From JARRRL01 sp037380725 (GTDB taxonomy: Bacteria; Pseudomonadota; Gammaproteobacteria; Pseudomonadales; JANQJO01): a stretch of DNA of 7,732 bases. The stretch's first letter is position 1. Each line of letters begins with the position of its first letter. A program made the position numbers and the translations under genes. The notes under the pieces are model-generated. The model did not search any database. It had not been told where the DNA came from and worked only from the letters and a program-made list of their open reading frames with translations. Shown piece by piece: positions 5,577 through 7,732 of the stretch. Location: contig JARRRL010000141.1 in assembly GCA_037380725.1 (NCBI GenBank), positions 1 through 7,732 on the forward strand. Reading direction: 5' to 3'.

Positions 5577-7732
5577 CTACAATACTGTCCGTACTTGCTC
5601 TTCTATGCGCATACCCACCGTACGCGCCAACGCCGCAAAGCCCGGAAACGACGTAGCCACCGCGTCACAGCCCCGAATCAGAATCGGAGCGGTCGCGCGC
5701 AGCGCTGCCACCGCAAACGCCATGGCAATACGATGATCGTGGTGCGTCTCAATCACACCCCCCCGCATCACCTGCCCACCTTCAATCACAATGCCATCTG
5801 GCGTCACCTGTGTTTTCACCCCCAAGCGCGCTAAACCATCCGCCATCACTTGAATACGATCACTTTCTTTTACACGCAACTCTTCAGCACCCGTCAACAC
5901 CGTTTGGCCTTCCGCACACACGGCGGCAATAAACAACACGGGAAATTCATCGATCGCTAAGGGCACCAGATCTTTCGGAATGCAAATGCCTTTCAACGCC
6001 GCGCCACGCACCCGCAGATCCGCAACGGGTTCACCGCCCAGCGTGCGCTCATTTTCCAGGGTAATATCAGCCCCCATCTGCTTCAAGATGGACAAAATAC
6101 CCGTTCGCGTGGGATTTAAACCCACGGCTTGCAGGGTTAAATCACTGCCGGGCACAATGCTGGCCGCCACCAAAAAGAAAGCCGCAGAAGAAATATCAGC
6201 CGGCACGGTAATGGACGTACCCGTCAAGGTTTGACCGCCTTGAAGTCGAATGCAATTGCCATCTCGGGCCACCTGTACCCCAAAAGCCGATAACATGCGC
6301 TCGGTGTGATCCCGCGTTGGTGCCGGTTCGGAAACCGACGTTTCGCCTTCCGCGTACAAGCCAGCCAGCAAGATGGCGGATTTTACTTGCGCACTGGGCA
6401 TCGGCAAATCGTAATGAATACCCTTTAACGCTCGCCCCGCTCGAGCACGACCTCGCACATGAACCGGCGGCGTACCCGCTTCACTGGTTTCCAACACCGC
6501 ACCCATTTGCATTAACGGATCGGTCACACGCCGCATGGGTCGGCTATTCAAAGACACATCGCCCAGTAAGGTCACATCGAAGGACTGACCCGCCAACAGC
6601 CCCGATAACAAACGGATAGACGTCCCCGAATTCCCCATATCCAATACCGAGGTCGGCGCTTGCAAACCGTGTAAGCCCACACCGTGCACCGTAACTTCTA
6701 TTGTGATGGGCCGTGACACCTGCGTACGCATCCCTCGCTGTTGCAATACCTGGGTAAACTCTTGCCGCGCCTCACGCGCTCGCGCCAAACTTGCACGCAC
6801 GACAGCACCGTTACCGTCCGCCAAATTGGAGAGCAAATGGGTCAAACCAACCTGAAATTTTTCGACGCTGATCTCCAATGCCGCTTGATTAGCCACAAAA
6901 ATATCGTGCCACATGGACACATCGCTGGCCGCAATGCGCGTAAAATCGCGAAAACCACCTGCCGCATACTGAAAAATTTGTCGCGAATGCGCACTCCCCG
7001 CCAAGGCATCCACCATGGCAAAGGCCACCAAATGGGGTAAGTGACTCGTTTCAGCCAACACGCGATCATGATCCATCATGGACATGATCGACACACGCGC
7101 CCCCACCGCTTCCCACAAACGCACCACCAAGGCCACGGCATGGGGCGCTGAATCCGGCATGGGTGTAACAATGGAAGGATGATTCACAAATAAATCCATA
7201 TCCGATGCGCGCACACCACTTTTTTCTGAACCCGCAATGGGGTGCGCCGGCACAACACGGGGCAGCGGTTCGGACCACACCGCACGCGCCGCTTCCACAA
7301 CACACGTCTTAACGCTGCCCACATCAGTAATAATGGGCCATGACGCGCCGGCTTCAATATAGCTGGCGATCAGCTCAAAGAGCGCTTGATAAGTACTCAA
7401 GGGGGTGCAGATTACAATGATATCGGCCTGATACACCGCCGGTTCCAGATCAATAAACCCTCGATCCAACACACCCAGTGACTGCGCTTGCGCGATCGTT
7501 TCCGCATGCCGAGCGTATCCCAATACCTCACGACACGCTTTGCGCTGTTTGAGCGCTTTCGCCAACGAACCACCGATCAAACCAATCGCAACCGCACCAG
7601 CAGTGGTAACAGAAGCACAAGGAGCGGTGATCGCAACCAATCCAGCTAAAGCACCATTCAACGCCATCGACAAGTCTGGTTTCTTGAACCAAATCCAAGT
7701 CAGGAAAGTCGCAGCAACTGCACCCGCAGAGG
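5577..7732 (-). CDS. tyrA-aroA: TyrA-AroA fusion frame, abnormal: Amt-derived 5' end and AroA N-terminal segment missing
   Basis: The frame is open from the window edge to the TAG at 5577; numbering here counts from the TTG at 7673. Residues 31 to about 313 are prephenate dehydrogenase (TyrA, tyrosine branch): GLIGGS (31-36), TDVGSVK (116-122), AHPIAGSEKSG (143-153, catalytic His region), SHLPHLVAFA (210-219), GGFRDFTRIAASD (239-251). From about 315 to 698 it is EPSP synthase (AroA, shikimate pathway): LDMGNSGTSIR (344-354), PMPSAQVKSA (424-433), RVKESDR (600-606), HHDHRIAM (644-651), TSFPGFA (674-680). Such fusions, followed by cmk, are known in pseudomonads. Two defects: residues 1-30 and the codons before them are ammonium-transporter sequence, replacing the first TyrA strand and the first Gly of GxGxxG; and AroA lacks its first 65-75 residues, including PGDKSxSHR. 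No ribosome site precedes the TTG at 7673 or the ATG at 7667. As read, AroA should be inactive and TyrA impaired; a genomic rearrangement or an assembly error are both possible. Confidence 0.88.
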   Translation of the reverse strand, partial: SAGAVAATFLTWIWFKKPDLSMALNGALAGLVAITAPCASVTTAGAVAIGLIGGSLAKALKQRKACREVLGYARHAETIAQAQSLGVLDRGFIDLEPAVYQADIIVICTPLSTYQALFELIASYIEAGASWPIITDVGSVKTCVVEAARAVWSEPLPRVVPAHPIAGSEKSGVRASDMDLFVNHPSIVTPMPDSAPHAVALVVRLWEAVGARVSIMSMMDHDRVLAETSHLPHLVAFAMVDALAGSAHSRQIFQYAAGGFRDFTRIAASDVSMWHDIFVANQAALEISVEKFQVGLTHLLSNLADGNGAVVRASLARAREARQEFTQVLQQRGMRTQVSRPITIEVTVHGVGLHGLQAPTSVLDMGNSGTSIRLLSGLLAGQSFDVTLLGDVSLNSRPMRRVTDPLMQMGAVLETSEAGTPPVHVRGRARAGRALKGIHYDLPMPSAQVKSAILLAGLYAEGETSVSEPAPTRDHTERMLSAFGVQVARDGNCIRLQGGQTLTGTSITVPADISSAAFFLVAASIVPGSDLTLQAVGLNPTRTGILSILKQMGADITLENERTLGGEPVADLRVRGAALKGICIPKDLVPLAIDEFPVLFIAAVCAEGQTVLTGAEELRVKESDRIQVMADGLARLGVKTQVTPDGIVIEGGQVMRGGVIETHHDHRIAMAFAVAALRATAPILIRGCDAVATSFPGFAALARTVGMRIEEQVRTVL
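6726..6743 (-). other. In-frame deletion junction between TyrA and AroA
   Basis: TyrA ends normally with an REARQEF helix, then QVLQQRG. Within about three codons (Gly314/Met315, 6734-6729) the frame is already in AroA sequence (MRTQVSRPITIEVTVHGVGLHGL) that normally follows some 70 residues of AroA. The missing part should contain the first AroA strand, PGDKSxSHR, and the FLEGEDALAT-type region. No stop or frameshift is present. The exact join is inferred from memory of the family, not from an alignment. Confidence 0.7.
7582..7732 (-). pseudogene. amt: Amt-family ammonium transporter fragment, fused in frame to TyrA
   Basis: Reading from the window edge on the minus strand, the frame gives SAGAVAATFLTWIWFKKPD, then LSMALNGALAGLVAITAP, then CASVTTAGAVAIG, and continues as GLIGGSLAKALK of TyrA. 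The LNGALAGLVAITAxCA signature and the preceding KPD belong to the middle of Amt/AmtB transporters (around residues 240-300 of E. coli AmtB), covering a transmembrane helix, a loop and the start of the next. What should follow in Amt (GLIAGVLV-like helix, then the second pore histidine region) is absent. Codons are mostly T-ending (GGT, GCT, GTT, ACT), unlike the adjacent TyrA part. It continues beyond the window, so its 5' extent is unknown. Confidence 0.85.

Noticed and set aside
5577..6731. AroA as a separate gene starting at the internal ATG (6731-6729)
   Set aside because: Such a protein would begin at MRTQVSRP, still without PGDKSxSHR, and no ribosome site precedes it. The frame is continuous with TyrA, and fusion of the two is a known arrangement.
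5577..7673. TTG at 7673 or ATG at 7667 as the true start of TyrA
   Set aside because: Neither has a ribosome binding site, the same frame continues upstream as Amt sequence, and the residues after them are Amt residues, not a TyrA N-terminus.

Overview
The window reads as chromosomal DNA of a gammaproteobacterium, probably from the Pseudomonas/Oceanospirillales side of the class. Three things point there: a 7Fe ferredoxin almost identical in layout to Azotobacter FdI, a mutS/fdxA neighbourhood, and a prephenate dehydrogenase-EPSP synthase (TyrA-AroA) fusion next to cmk. No mobile element, CRISPR array, rRNA or complete tRNA gene was seen.

Layout. On the + strand: the 3' three quarters of mutS (2-1978); a repeat-containing gap; an anthranilate-synthase-type gene pair (trpE-like 2101-3582 and trpG-like 3579-4202, overlapping by ATGA); a 217-nt gap with short direct repeats; then fdxA (4420-4752). 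A 27-nt palindrome (4778-4804) separates fdxA from two convergent genes on the - strand: cmk (stop at 4790) and, upstream of it, a TyrA-AroA fusion frame (5577 to the window edge). Chorismate metabolism is the recurring theme: AroA precedes chorismate, TyrA is on the Tyr branch and TrpEG on the anthranilate branch. The TrpEG pair is on the opposite strand and looks like an insertion into the usual mutS-fdxA adjacency.

Most notable. The TyrA-AroA frame is abnormal in two places. Its 5' end is an in-frame piece of an Amt-family ammonium transporter. This piece runs off the window edge and passes into the TyrA Rossmann domain at a shared Gly-Leu-Ile-Gly sequence. Further in, the TyrA-to-AroA transition lacks roughly 65-75 residues of AroA, including the PGDKSxSHR segment that contains the catalytic lysine. 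Either this locus has been rearranged in the genome or the contig is chimeric or mis-assembled; the sequence alone cannot decide.

A second theme is an abundance of short tandem duplications at gene borders and in linkers. They include a 15-bp unit in the mutS linker, an 18-bp unit between mutS and trpE, about ten copies of a hexamer coding for Thr-Asn inside trpE, a 14-bp unit upstream of fdxA, and a 15-bp unit upstream of cmk.
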